Positions 13,201-27,970 of a stretch of 64,000 bases of DNA are shown here, piece after piece. The stretch covers positions 80,453,260 through 80,517,259 of the forward strand of contig NC_065530.1 of NCBI RefSeq assembly GCF_020184175.1. Reading direction: 5' to 3'. The stretch's first letter is position 1; every line of letters begins with the position of its first letter. Source of the stretch: Aphis gossypii. Lineage: Eukaryota; Arthropoda; Insecta; Hemiptera; Aphididae. Made by a program: the position numbers and the translations under genes. The notes under the pieces were generated by a model. That model was not told where the DNA came from and ran no database searches. It saw only the letters and a list, made by a program, of their open reading frames with translations.

Positions 13201-16200
13201 ATTTTAAATAAAAAAAATAAATACTGACCATAACTATTTATAATAAGATTATATAGGTACAACAATAGCTCACAAACCTACTCAAAGGATCATTTTCTGT
13301 GTATAAAGTAGAATTTTATAATTTTATGATAATCTGATGGTCTATTGGAGGATACACTTTTAAGGAATACATTTTGAATTCCACCAGCACCAATATTTTT
13401 TTATATTTTATACAGACAATATGATATTCTAAGTCGTAGAATCTACGACGGAATAACACATACGAGAAAGTTGGATAAATAATATTATATATTATTCTGA
13501 TCATCTTTTGTAATGTATTACCATATTCTGTACGTATGATGTTAACAATCACCCAGTTTGAGTTTTACTACTATTGATAAATGACTTAAGCTGGATCATT
13601 AAAGTTTTGCATGTTGATGTAGATACCTATAAAGATGCGATTGATTTATCAAATGTTCACACTTTTGTACTGTTACCACTAATATATAATATATATTAAT
13701 AAATATAATAAATTATAATGTATTTATGTGCATTTAGACTCTTTACGAACGCATCTGGTTGCGGAGTAAAAATATATTATATATAGGTAGATAAGCGTTA
13801 TTTCGGAGCATAATATTTATTATTATTTCGAAAACCTACTGCGTTCGATACTATTCCGCACGGGAACGTTTATAGATCGAAAAGATTGACGAAAATCATC
13901 AAGTGGTAGGTAGCACCAAGTTCATAAAATATTATGGTGGATTAATAAATAAATTACGTAATATATAAATGAACGTTTTTCTGCAGTAAGGAACACATTA
14001 CTATACCTTCTTCAGTTGCATAAAAGTAATTACTTAATCATGTCGAGGTAATGAAAATAGGTATCTAGTATTCATAATAAAATTCAATGATTTTGAAAAA
14101 TAAATTAATATACATATACATTAATTGTAAATTATTATTCATTTATTTCAAAGAAATTAGGAACAAGCATATAGGTTGAAAAAGCAGCTACAATAAAAAC
14201 ATAGGTATACACGACAATTTAATCATTCCTGGGAAATTACTCGGTGTAGATACATAGTTACCAATTTGCATACACCCGTGAGAATTGATTGTAAATCATA
14301 CATCAAATTATAAAATATTCCCCAGAAATGTTTTCAATGAATACGGAAAAACTATTTTCATTTAATTACGGATCGCCGATATTAACAATAGCATTCGAAA
14401 CTCATTTCCCTGTTGGAAATTAATGTAAATAGACAATATGATTTTAAAACACGTTTTAACATTTTGTTCTTTGATAAATGTCAAATCAAATATTATGTAA
14501 ATTTTAAAAATATGATTTGCGTTATACTTATACCTAGACGTATTATATTATATATAGCAATTATATTATATTTCTACTTAATATTAATTTAATATTTAAC
14601 CTCGGAATTCTTAACAAAATCTAATAAATTTAATATTTAAATCTAAGTAACAAATCAGAAATAGATTCTATAATAACACTGTATATCTATATAAAATTAG
14701 AATAATTTTTAACCTTGAAATAAGGTTTTCATATATTAATCAGTATTTAAGAGAACGCCCACGCCTATATATATATTACTTTATCATTGTCATTGATCTA
14801 TTGTGGGTTTACTTTTCAATTTTTATGATTGATACGAGTATATTAGACAATAATTACTCCATAATTTAATTTCGATAATAATATATAGCTAAATATTTCA
14901 TGTTTCATACATCTGACTGGAAGTGTTAAGTTTAAATAAAAAATGATACACTGTAAAAAAAAACCAATCCATTATTATTTACCATAAAATAAAACAAAAA
15001 CAACGTTTTAAAACATTTATTATTCCATAAAAGATTGATAAGCACTAATATTAAGTTAGAAAGTCTACGTTTTTGTTCTTATGAACTGCAATTTTAATAT
15101 GTTATACGTGTAGAGAGACTATGAAATTTTTGGAGTTCACTTATTAATAATTCTGTTGGTGTATATTTTAGCTGTAATAGAATATTATGTGTATTTTACA
15201 GCCGTGTTCTTCGGGCATACAATGGTTATTGACTTATTAAACATGGCTATATTCAATAAATTAATATATATACCTATATATTTTATTCATAAAGTTGGCC
15301 TTATTGTTTCGGTTTGTTAATACTAAATATTTTAACAAAACTCAACAAAATATTTATTAGGTATAATTAATTTATGACAATGACTTCTAAAAATTGTATG
15401 AGACGTAATCGTAATGTTAAAATACTTAAGACTAAGAACAAATAATTATCAAAAATATTTACAGTTTAAAATGTAACGTTTGTTCATTTCCATTTCCCTT
15501 GTTAGTTTTAATAGTAACATATTTCTCACGACTCGCGAACATATAATTTTAAGTGTTGTATACATTCTACTTGTACAATGAGATACTGAGATAATTAATA
15601 ACGAAAAACTATTTTTGTCCAGAGAAACGCTATTACATAGTTGAATACTTTAAACATATCAATACGATACTCGGATACTTGTCTAGTATATGTTCTCTTT
15701 TTTATTTGCTTGTTAAAATACTGAAATATCGTTCAGTGCTGTTGACATTTCGATTCTAAAATATTCACAGAATCTCGACACTCATTATATGAGTATTATT
15801 ACAATTCAAATGTCGAGGACATGCTATTTCATCAAATAAGAAGGTATTGCGATAAAAATTTATGACTAATATAGTAATATTATAGTGATTATTTGTGGAC
15901 GTGTGAATATTAATTATTAATTTATTTATTAAAAAATAATGTATTTTAATGTAATTTATCATAACAGTATGGTTTGATTACAAATTATACAATATCAACT
16001 ACAGTTTTCAACACAGATTATAATTTCGATTATAATAATGAAATTAAATAAAGCAGGTTTTCATAAAAATAAATTAAATATAAACAAATTACAAATTAGT
16101 AATCAAAACATATTACCTAAAACCTACATAATATGAAATTAAAATGTTTAATATTAAGAAACTAAAAAACAATTTTTAAGATATTAAGTCGTCTATTTTT

Positions 16201-19200
16201 ATAATTAATAAACTGCCAGAGTAATTTTTATAGTATTGAACATATATAATACTATTAATACTGTACCTACTTGAATTTGTATACTATTATATTACACGTA
16301 CGAACATTTCAAATTATATTATACGTCAATGTTTTAATCGAACGAATGACTGTTACAACTCGTTAAATTTATAATGATGTTCATTTTATATACAGGTATA
16401 TAAATTATAAACATTTTTAATGATAGTTTTCTTTCTAATTGCCCGCCGATACTATGAGTTTATATAACTTGGTTTATCTAACTACCGACTGATTATACAT
16501 TTTCCGCAAAAAATATTAAAATAATAGTTTTACAAGAAGAATAAAATAAATATATATATATTGATATTTAAGAAATTGAAAATTCTATTTTAGCATTTAC
16601 AACATTGTAAATTATTAACCAAAAAAAGAAAAGAGAAAATAATTGATCGATGTTTTTTTAAAAAAAAGATTATTTTGTGTATATTAAAAGATAATCTTAA
16701 AACCATTAAAATTAAATTTACCTTAACTAACACTGCGTATCAAATGTACCTAAACTATATTAGATTTTTTTAATTTTAAGATATAATTTTCTCAATTACG
16801 TTCTTTAAAATATATTTAGGGCATTTTACCAGGAGGTCAAAATGGTCTGATTTCAAACGTAAAATGTAATCTTGTGCAGTATTGTATTGTAATGAAGACA
16901 GAGTTGTAGAATATTTCGTTTATGTTTTAGTCTTGTTTAAATGCTGAACTTTAAAATATATTTTATTTACAGTTAATATTTTTTTGCTTTGTAAACAAGT
17001 CATTCAAGGAGTAAAATAACAGAAAATTAAATTAAAAAATTAATTTAATCCCTTATGAATAATTGAGAAGATGGTAATGTGCATTTTAAGTTCTAAACGG
17101 CGCGTAAGAGCTATATGTCAAAAAATTCTCATCTAATAATTTGTTTTTTAAATAGTCAATTCTAATATTGATGAAATTAATTTATATACATATATAAAAG
17201 CATTATAAAATATTTAATACAGCAACGTTTACAAATGTTTGTAATAAATATATGGCTTACAACGGTACTTAAATCTCAAATAATCACCTACCAATATTTA
17301 AGATACTAACATTTTTTTTTTAATTAAGAGGAGATAATATATTTTGTACCCAATTGCTGAATAATTACACTTATTTATGGCACAAATCATTAACTTGAAA
17401 ACATTATGATAAAGGTGTTTAGGAGATCACAAAAGTCCTTGGATCATTAACAATATGACTGATCGTATGGTAGGTAATTGTTGGATTTGAAAATTCAGAG
17501 CGAGGTCTCTACTGATATTACAAGCGCCTTGTGTTCAAGCTCAGAAAGCTTATATAATACATAAATCACCGGACCGTTAACCTCTAGAATAACATTTGAT
17601 ATTTTTTCCTTTTATTGAATTACGAAAAGAAACCAAACATCGCTATTTGTATATTATGAAGTAACCTGCTTGAAATTCACAAATCTTATTGATAAATATA
17701 CTTTTCTAAAAAGGTATGTATCTGTTTTCCTCTCAAATGCAATGTAATCAAATCATTTTACAAAAACCCTATCAATAATTTTTTTACAATGTATGTGTTC
17801 AAACTTTTCCCAATAAAGTGTTTTGACGCTTTTTCTACCTATACTATAATAATTCATTACAAAAACAATAGAGAAAAAGTTCTGATAGTTACCAGAATTG
17901 AGTGATAGTCTATGTCTATTTCTTTTCAATGATAAATCATTTTATTTGAACGGCGATAAGAATATAGTGAGAGTATTGAGAGTGAAGTTTAGCAAAAACG
18001 ATCAAGAATTTTTTATAATAAACGTAGGTACCTTAGAAAATCTCTTAGAGTGAGTACAACTATGGTACTGTCAATTTATTTATTTTTAATATTGTTACAT
18101 AAATAATACTGTGACAATAAAATGAATGAAAACTAACAGTAAGGCATTCGTTTAAACATTATATAATATTATAGGTACTTATACTACAATTTATAATAAA
18201 TTCTATTATTTCAGTTTATATTTCAAAATAACTGCTTGCAATCTAACATAACTAGATTTATAACAATATTAAATTGCACGTAATACGTGTAATGTATTCA
18301 TGTAAAGTAAACATAACTCGAAATAAGTGAACTTTTATGTTACCTATCGTATGAAGTAGGTACAATGATTCATATGATGTATTCTAACATAATACACATT
18401 GTATGTATATATGGTTGTTACACATAATGTGTACAACTATAATTGTACTCAAATAGTTACTCATATGTTTAAATTTTTGTAAATTTGTAAATTGTTACGT
18501 TTAATTTCATTTTTAAGAAAATATATAATAATATACATATCTACCTAGTGTTTTGATGCGATTTTCTACTTATCATGATAGTATATACTCGCACCAATAC
18601 ATTATATACATATTAGTATATTACGATCGTTTTAAAAAAAAACATATATAAATACTAAATAGGTATTGGAAATTTTTTAGTTATTTTATCACCGACAATT
18701 TTATTCGATCGCGTGTTAACAGTCGTCGCCCGTCGGGTGATATTATATTTTGTTATATACATTGCAACTTCCGATATCGTTGCTTTCTGGTATTGTTATA
18801 TAATTTGTTGTTTTGTTTTTTAAGCAATATTTATTGGGGTATGATCCGTTGATAATATATGGATTATGGATATAATAATATGGAATATATGTATTATAGG
18901 CAATAGCATGTACATATAGTGATAACATAATTACGAAATGCCGCAGTTTACTATACCAAGTATACAGGTTTCGATGTTAATCAATTTACATAACCGAAAA
19001 ACAAAGTAGGTAATAATATTGTAGGTTTAATTATATAAAAAAAAAAACTTGTCCACTAGTGTTGTTTTTATACATAGCTACATATGTAGGTATATTATGG
19101 TCGTTAAATCTGAAAATGATATTCTGATCGTTATTATTATTATATGATTTTGAATTTTTGCCACATTTATGATCCGAATTTATTTATGTTTCAGAATATT

Positions 19201-19301
19201 TTGAGAATACTGCATACTGTATGAAAAAAAAATATCAAATTTTCAAAAAATAATTATTTATTTATGATTTGTTTATACTTCATTCAATTATATTAATTGC
19301 G
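10293..19301. other. intergenic DNA, no gene seen
   Basis: A/T-rich with microsatellites, notably (TA)n at about 10775-10797. Slightly more complex sequence occurs at 10300-10720 and 12640-12920, and open frames of 60-100 codons occur in both, but none shows a recognisable domain. No tRNA or rRNA was recognised. Confidence 0.45.
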
Positions 19302-19453
19302 CAGTGGCAGATTTTCAAAAATTTTCTGGGAGGATCCTGTGCTTACGTATGTATACTAGAGTTCAGACTCTGTTTATGCATTATTTTATAGATATGTATA
19401 AATCAGTGTCTGGAGGGGTCTATACCCCATGGACCCCCCTAAATTCTCCACTG
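19302..19453. mobile_element. short hAT-like MITE with degenerate target duplication
   Basis: The element starts with CAGTGGCAGATTTT and ends with the reverse complement of CAGTGGAGAATTTAGG, which gives imperfect terminal inverted repeats. The 8-bp flanks are TAATTGCG on the left and TAACTGCA on the right, six of eight identical, as expected for an aged hAT target duplication. At 152 bp it has no coding capacity. A G/C-rich segment (GGACCCCCCT) near the right end is typical of this repeat family in the window. Confidence 0.65.
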
Positions 19454-22354
19454 TAACTGCATGACACGATGTAAACATTTTATTTACCAGTTGTACGAAA
19501 GTGACAGTTCTATAAATGTTATGTTATTTTTATCAGTTCATTATCTATTTATATTAACACTGAAAGTAATGATTATATAGTTATAACATATAAGACGATA
19601 GTTTAATTTTTTTTTTTTAATATACTATAGATTACTTAGAATTTTGTTAAATATTATAATTTATAAGTATCAGTATCAATAGTATTAATGTTTTTTAATC
19701 ACTTTTGTAAATTACGATGTCACTATAATAAACCGCTTGTACAATTAAATATAATTACCTATATTTTTAATTCTAAAAATAATTTCTTGTATTACGAAAA
19801 CTATTGTGTCCGTATGTAATGCGCAAAAAAATAATTATTAATAATGTTCGTCAAGAAAAAAATAATTTTTCTAATTAAAAAAAAATAAAATAAAATAATA
19901 CAGCTAGTACAACTACATATTTTATTTTTCATTATCATATACTTTCATATAAGAAGAATCTCAGGTTAGCGGAAGGAAACCAACGTTCAAGAGACAGCGT
20001 TGGAGACAAATTCAAGGATTATTAATTATAGTGTTCTATGTAAAATTATGATCAGGGTCACTACTTAGCTCCTTCTAATATTATTTACATTATACCGATG
20101 TATTATTCTATTAAATAATAGGCAATCCTGCAACAGTAAACACGGTTAGTTGCACCTCGCTTGTTTTCCCGTTTACAAACTTCTATAGTTACATTTATAT
20201 TTTATCATTGAGAGTAATTTTTTCCACCAATTTTGAGTTATCGTCGGCAACGCATGGTGTCGTATATGACTCTTCTATACATCATAACAAACATTGGTCC
20301 CAAATACACACTATAATTGTGATTGTTTTTCTACTGAATAACAATTCCAAATTTGTCCGTACCATAACCGGTCAGAAGGAAGGCAGAATAAAAACGACAA
20401 TTTTATTCAGGTCGTGGCGACTAAAGTGAAAGTGGTCTTAAAACCGTCCCACGAGTCTGTTTAATAATATAATGACGTAAAATATATAACACAAATACTA
20501 GCGCAAAGATGTAAATTAATTTTTTCACTTATTATAATAATTCGTTTCTATCGTCTAAGAAATAAAGACACACAGATAAATATTTTGCGGAGTCGGTTGA
20601 TTAATTTCTCTATTCAACTCTAAAGTCGGGTCTTTATTTTCTACATTATGAATTCTGCGGTAATGTAATGATAATATATAATATTATGTATAGAGTCTAC
20701 AGTGTGTATTATATTAATATATTATATTATGTTTTTATAAACCATAATAATTTTATTTCCAAATAATTGTACTGCATTATAAATTTTTTTTTTTTTTGCT
20801 AGACTAAAGTAATCCATATTGGATTATCGCCAAAATCCATAATGTTTTGTCATTATAGCCTTTTTGTTGCCGAACACTTGATATTCGAGGCTAAAGTAGT
20901 GAACGTGTTTAATATCATGATGGCACGTTTAACGATATATATCATATATATACATTAAGATAAACCAGTTTTTACTTTTTCAAACTCAGCTGGTTACGCT
21001 ATATATTGTCCCATGTTATACATATATATATATATATTTAACGTCATATACACAATATACTTAATATTATTATTACTCCATTATTATTACAAATTGAATA
21101 TATAATTCATATTATGTATAAATATACATGTGGTCACAAATATTTCTCAGACAACTTTGAGATTACCGCAGTATCAAAATGTAAATTCAACTGTACAATA
21201 AAATATTTTATTAGTAATCACGATATTTTTTTTAAATTTGTATAAATCATACATTTTCTCAAACACCAATAATAAAAGTATAGACCTTGGATGCGATTTT
21301 TTTAAATGTCACATATATTAAGTAACGTGATCCATAATAATACTTGTAATTGACTTCAATTTTACAAAATAATGGACTATTTTATACGATAGCTGTAGGT
21401 ACGGATAAATGTCAGGTAGGTACTCAATTAATTTGTATCGTCATTGAACCTTCTTCGTAGATTGAAAAGTGCCATATTGAATAATATTTTTTTTCTCGTT
21501 TATTAATAATCTTATAAGTAAAGCAATAATTATCTGTGTTGAAATAAATTCAATCATTTTTCATGTTCCTGTCATAATGTATAACATTATTGACGTGATG
21601 GGATAGGTAGTCATTATGTTATTATTTTTTTAGTAACCGCTTCTGTGTTCATCAACTGTCACTGATCAGATAAATATGAATGATGCATGAGGTCATTCTT
21701 TTATTTATTCAAAATGTAAGCTATTAATTATGTTCAATATTAATTTTGTATAGACTTTAAAATCAATAAACACGCGTATATATACGTATAAATATATAAA
21801 ATATAATAATATAATGATATTATTCATGTAAATCATAATTCATCATCATGCTTCTGTGTATACGATTATAATACCATATTAAATCAAAATCGATTCAAGT
21901 GTACTTATATATTTTAGAGAAAATGTTTTATTTAAAATATTGAATTAATATAGTTACTTTCGTTCGGGTAAATATTACAAATTGTGATACTAAAAGTATC
22001 CATATGCTTTAAGTTAGCATTCTAAAGAGGAAATATTATAAATCACAAAACTCGTTTAAGTCGTTGTATAATATATGTAACATAAGTATAACATATCTCG
22101 TCATGTAAATGTAAACGAAAGGAGTTTTGTAGATGAGTGAAATTAAATTAAAGTCAGACGAATTCACTTATATCCTAGGTAATTGATATAATATACTACA
22201 TCGATTAAATAGCTGACTTAACGCGTACATAGAAGAAAAAATCCGATCGTTGTCCCCGTTTGAACATTGAACTACTGAGTAGGGTAATATAATTACATAA
22301 CACTGCAGTAAAACATGGGAGCTTTTATCTCATCAAACGTTGCGCAAATGTGGT
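19454..22354. other. intergenic DNA, no gene seen
   Basis: A/T-rich, with (TA)n at about 21021-21037. A frame of 73 codons at 20208-20429 lies in a slightly more complex segment but resembles no protein I know. Confidence 0.45.
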
Positions 22355-22415
22355 ATAGGAACCTATTTGGTCCGTGTCGTGGCAGAGTTTTGGTGGCAAT
22401 AGTATAGGTTCCTAT
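22355..22415. repeat. 12-bp perfect inverted repeat (possible hairpin)
   Basis: ATAGGAACCTAT at 22355-22366 is followed by its exact reverse complement ATAGGTTCCTAT at 22404-22415, with a 37-nt G/T-rich spacer. It could fold as a stem-loop if transcribed, or be the remains of an inverted-repeat element. The segment is less A/T-rich than its surroundings. Function unknown. Confidence 0.6.
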
Positions 22416-22794
22416 CACCTAGCTATGTATATTGAAGTCGTTTTTGCAAATAGCAACTCGCGGAATATCTTCGATTTGAGTTATAAAAGAAAACGAGTGT
22501 CCTGTAACACTATATTGTTATACAGTATAATTGAAGTAATTTCAATGGGTATGATATATTATATAAGTGAAGAACCTTGTGTAGGCATCTCGAATTTTGC
22601 ACATTGCTCAGGTGACCAACCTAATCTAACCTACTCTTAGCTGGAGCGCGATTATGCTATTTTGTAATATTAGCGAGATAAGTTCAACGGTAAGCAATTG
22701 GCAAATTGATCTGAAATCGAACGAAGAGTTTAATACTTTAGCGCCGGGTAAAAAATTTTCATTGATTGAAAAAATGTAAATTTTATTTCAAATG

Positions 22795-23660
22795 AATCGC
22801 ATGCGGCGTGCGCTTTTACCGGCGGCGGCGTCTAAGAAGCTCTTATATTATTATGTATGTAGACACTCACATAGAAGTATCTATATGGTATTAAATATTC
22901 ACTGGTCGGGTTTCACGAAAACCGCGGCAGTCGGGTTGTTATTATGCCTGTCGGTTGCAGCGCTCGAAAGTATGATAATAATTTATTATTAATTTTGAAC
23001 GACATAGGCGTACCGCGTACGGTTTTTATTCTCTATACATCATCTGCGCCCCGCGACGTGTAATAATATATACGAAACTACGAAAGTGCGCGTACATAAT
23101 ATAACTCTTAACAGCCGATTCTTATTAGTTATTATTACGTTCTCTCCACGGTCGGGAGACCTCATCTGTATATATTTAGGTATATGTAATATTATATCGT
23201 CAATATTATGATAATAACCGACGAATGGCGACGAACAATACGCGCGAGTACCTTACAAACAGTCGCCGATTCGTATTATGCCCATTATACTATATTATTG
23301 TTATTATTGTTTGACACGCGCGTTTTATTATTTTTATTTTCGTTCACGTGCGATTCGTCATGATTCACAATGATAGACGCAACGATATGTTATTAATATT
23401 ATTATTGCTATCGTCATTATTATTATGTGCTATAGCGTTATTGAAACACGCGAATAGTACCAATCTAGTTTAAAAACGAATCGGATAAAAGAGAATGTGA
23501 AGTGATTTATTTAACGACGATGACCGACGGGTGGAAGCGATAGCGCACACGGATTTTTTTTGCCCGTATTCTTCTCGCACCGCGCGTTTATGTTAATTTG
23601 ACGAGTTTTCGAGTCAATGCGAGGGATTCCAAGGTCGTGACGACGCGGACGATGTACCGA
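22795..23660. promoter_or_regulatory. CpG-rich patch, possible promoter or regulatory island
   Basis: CpG dinucleotides are much more frequent here than in the flanking DNA, for example CGGCGGCGGCG near 22820, CGCGACG near 23053, GACACGCGCG near 23315 and a CACGTG E-box near 23346. It resembles the other CpG-rich blocks at 28 and 58 kb, each of which ends in a splice donor. No clear exon or open frame could be tied to this one. Confidence 0.3.
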
Positions 23661-24885
23661 TGATCAATATTATGTATAATATTTTACACTATACGCGTAG
23701 TAGGTATACACGTTATTTAAATACCTAATTAAATAATCATTCAAATATAATTCGAAAACACACTCACGTGCGAGTCTAAGAACAATCGTGTTAATAAAAA
23801 AGAGAAGAAACTGTCTAGTTATTTGTAATAATAATATGTAACATATATGTATGGTACATTTGAGAGACAAATGACCCCGAGTTGGGTAAACGTATACGCC
23901 ACAGCTGGTGTTATGTAGCTGTACAGTGTATACTATTTTTGTTTACGGTCGTCGGTGATATATAATAGCGTATATATTTTGTATTTAATATAATATGGTC
24001 ATTAAAATAGTCCCACACCACGGTTAAAATAATAATATATTGTTCGGGGATAACCATCAAATCGTCATTTGAATTTTTTTTTTTTTGCGAAACCAACAAG
24101 ACGATTTTCGAGTAGCACCTGCACCGGAAGACGGTCGTTTTTTCTGCTGTGAGTTGCTTGCAACAATTTTACACAATTTATATCATCACCTACGCTAAGA
24201 TATAAATATATAATATAGTCAGCTAGGTTCACCGTTTCTAATGATTTTGCTTATCATATGTAATACATTGAAAAATAGCTATATTCGTTTTACAATGAAG
24301 ATTTTTTTCTTCTCATTTAGGTCATTTAAAAAAAGCACTGCACGTTTAGTTCATATCTATATACATACATAGAAATAGATCATACATAGTATATATTATA
24401 TTGATGTACTCTACTTAGAATACAAAGAGGTCACTTTCCTAATTTTTGAAAAAAAATCGCTCAGACTACAAAAAATGTAGGTATAGATACTTCTTTTAAA
24501 TATATACCTTATTATTAAAAAAATATATTCTACTAAAATATTAATACTAGTCTAGTTTAATCGTTATTCTTTCATTACTTTTATTCAACTTTAAATATTG
24601 CTAATGCTCTTCTAAAATCCAAACTTGTATGTTGGTACTTTTACACAATTATAAAACGTGAAATGTGCAGTTAGATGCTCTACAAAGTGATGCAAAATGT
24701 TCTCGCACTCTCCTGGTGCCAATTCTGAACTTTTCTTTCAATAAAAAAATAAAAAGCCAATACTATAAAAAACACGATATTGCACAACTTCTATTTGTAT
24801 AATATTTATATATAAATATTAAATATATACAATTTATGGAAATAATAGATTATCTTATTCCTTACATCTGTATGACTGTATCCTG
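23661..24885. other. intergenic DNA, no gene seen
   Basis: Short A/T-rich open frames on both strands, none with recognisable content. Confidence 0.45.
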
Positions 24886-25616
24886 CAGTGACGTATTTAG
24901 GAATTTGTCATAGAGGAGGTCCAGCTAAATTTCCTAACATTTTTAAGTGGGAGGGATCCACCTCCACGCCACCCGGCATTACATTGAAATAGAAATTTAA
25001 TTTATTACAATGCTTTAACATAAAACCATTTTTATGTTAATAATTATTTATTTTTGATCATATTAAACAACATTAATAATACAAAATTAAATTTCCTTAA
25101 ACTTAATGCCAATTTAATATTTCTTAATAGTCTCATTCATTATTAACAGGCGTGAAAGAAGACGCCATAGCAGTAGAAACCATCTTCGTAAAAAACGTTG
25201 TTATTTTAAACATCATTTTAAAATTTACTTTACACTTTACAAAAAGTTCAAATTTGACGTACCAAACACAAACGAGAGTAAAGAGCATCGGTCAGTACAT
25301 AACTAATAATAAAAATAATCATAAATCACGATTCACGATATTTAAATTTTAGAATATGAATACTGATAAACTAATAAACAATAAATGATAATTATTAAAG
25401 TTTATTAATAACCATTAACCATGTTATATATTTATCTTATATAGTTAAGTCTATGTTTATAACGAGTAGTAGGTAGGGTTTTCTACAGAAACAAAATAGG
25501 TGCAATTTTAGCTATCCTGTAGTTGTTCTCCCAAGTTAACATCTCAAAAAAATAGAAAAAAGGAGCCCTATCGATTTCGAGTCCGGACCCTATAGACCCC
25601 CGTAAATACACCACTA
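24886..25616. mobile_element. probable TIR element, ends CAGTGACGTATTTA / TAAATACACCACTA
   Basis: The left end CAGTGACGTATTTAGG and the reverse complement of the right end (TAGTGGTGTATTTACG) agree at 12 of 16 positions. G/C-rich subterminal stretches sit just inside each end (GGGAGGGATCCACC on the left, GGACCC...GACCCCC on the right). The ends resemble those of the element at 59871-60761. No matching target duplication was found, so the two ends could belong to separate decayed copies. A 66-codon frame inside has no recognisable similarity. Confidence 0.5.
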
Positions 25617-27970
25617 ACTTTAACTATAAAGTATATTAAAGCCTGATTTACTAACAGACAAAAATGAAGAAATGAAACTTATTATCCAACAATGTTATTG
25701 ATATCAATTTCTTATTTTACAAGATGTATTAACTTTACTCTGTAGTTTCAATATATATATGTATATTATGTGTGTGTGTAAACTATCATGATTTATTCAA
25801 TATTATATTATTGTACCTATATCGAAGCAGTGCACGAAAAGCGCACTACGTTAGGTCAAGTGTTATAGGTAAGCAGTAAACCAATTATAAAAAGTTTTTT
25901 TTATAAACCTGTAATAATAATATTATATAATATTATAAAATATATTATAATATGTTTCATGACCCAATACTCGATCGACTGTTCATATTCTGTATTTATC
26001 GTGTCTTTAATATTTTACCACAACAATTAATAATTGTATTTATTAATGTATTATTTTTATTATAATAAATACTATTTCATAATCGTAAGGGATTTATTTT
26101 GATATTATGCATTTACTTGGTAACTATATTTTGTGATATAGATACGTACAATAACTTGGAAATTGAAAATATTAAGAAACCTTGTGACTATAAAAGTAAT
26201 TTATTTAAAGTTTATTGTGTATAAAAATGACGTACCTACTTACAATTTAAGTTTACGTACTCAAGTATACATTCACGCATATTATGTAAATTATGTATCG
26301 AAAACAAAGTGATGCACTTATTACTTGTCCCTTTATGTTTGAGCAATGAGCACTCAAGTCTAAGTCAATTAGAATTTTAACGAGATTGTACACTAAAATT
26401 ACGTTACTATGTTTCTAGTCCGTGATCGGGCAGAGTTTTGTGTAACATAAAACGTAGTACCTAATGTAATATTGTAGATTCATTAAACATATTTTATACT
26501 TCAAACAAAAAGGACTTATAAAATATATCAATATCAATTTATCAATATTTTATTATAGGTAACTATAATAATATATACTATATCAGTTATAAGGAAACAT
26601 TTTACTTTTAATTGTGATGCATACAACGTCACGGAATACATAACGCGGAACTTTCTAACTTTTAATTATGTAGCATTCATATTTTTTACTCGGGCCATTA
26701 AAAGTTATGTCATATATTAATTCGTATTTTACTGCTCTCCTCGTGTCTTTGATAATTTATTGAAATAATATCTAATTATGCTTATAATTCTATAATGAAG
26801 AAAAAATTTCCTATTATACGATTTAATGGCAATCGTTAATATAAGTAAAAATTAAAATCTAAACGATGAAATTAGCATATTTTTCGTAACGTAACGGTAT
26901 TATTTTTTTTCAGTACTTAATAATTCCTAAGACGTATATATTATTGTCGAATAATGATAAAAAAAAATTGCGAAAATTGTCGTTTTTGTTTTTTGCATTA
27001 TTCACACATCACTTGTAAAACTAACTTACGCACGTAGGTATAATCATTAGAGGCAGTTTTTAAAGAAACTATATACCTACATTTTAAAAAGTACTCATCA
27101 TGCCTACAAGGTACTCGCGATTGGTTCGGGCTTTATGTGTAGGTAGACGTTTAGAGTAATAATAAGTAAAGAGTATACACTATACACTCACACACATGTA
27201 CATATACATGATGAAATTAACGATGGGTCCCGTGATGATATTGTATTATATTAAATGAATACAAGTATAACACACGATCTCTCTCGTTGCTTCGGGGTAG
27301 GCGAAACGAAATGATTGTTTTCCGGATAATGACGACGACGACAGTTAAACTCATAATAAATATGTATATTAAATATATCTGTATAAGAGCAATGAGTAAA
27401 TTACGGGCATTAAATTAAAAAAATAAATAAAAAACGTATAATCATAGCAATTTAAAATTTAAAATCCAAGGATATACGTCTGTTGCGAGAAAGGTACGTA
27501 TAAAATATATAGTATACACAACTATTTATAACTCTACCCATATAGATCGAGTACCCTTGCGCAAAACATATATAGGTATATACATGCAGACAGCGCGTTA
27601 TACACGCAAATATCAAAATACCAAGTACCTACCTGTAATATGTCCTATACGTATATACATATTATAGGTACCTAAATTGTATGTACTTACATATTATATG
27701 CGCCAGAGATGCGATTAAGTTATTACTCATTATTGTTCGTCAGGATTGGTATGCATTTTTTTTCTTATTTTCGACACATTAAAATAATATTATCTTCTTC
27801 TCGAACACATTATAAATGGAAAACCGGTCGTCGGTGAACGGCACCGATATAAATAAAAATTTAATAAAAAAAAACCCGCGTACACGTACGTGTCGGTGGC
27901 TGCAAAATAGAGAAAAAAAATTGTGGGATTGTCCAAGGACTTTGATTTTTAGGAGTTTTCGCACAGAAAA
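25617..27970. other. intergenic DNA upstream of the GH27 gene
   Basis: A/T-rich sequence with GTAGGTA words and (TA)-rich tracts. No exon or RNA gene was recognised. Confidence 0.45.

Noticed and set aside
17400..17590. More complex segment with a partial - strand frame, considered as a retrotransposon fragment
   Set aside because: No conserved reverse-transcriptase, integrase or transposase motif could be read.
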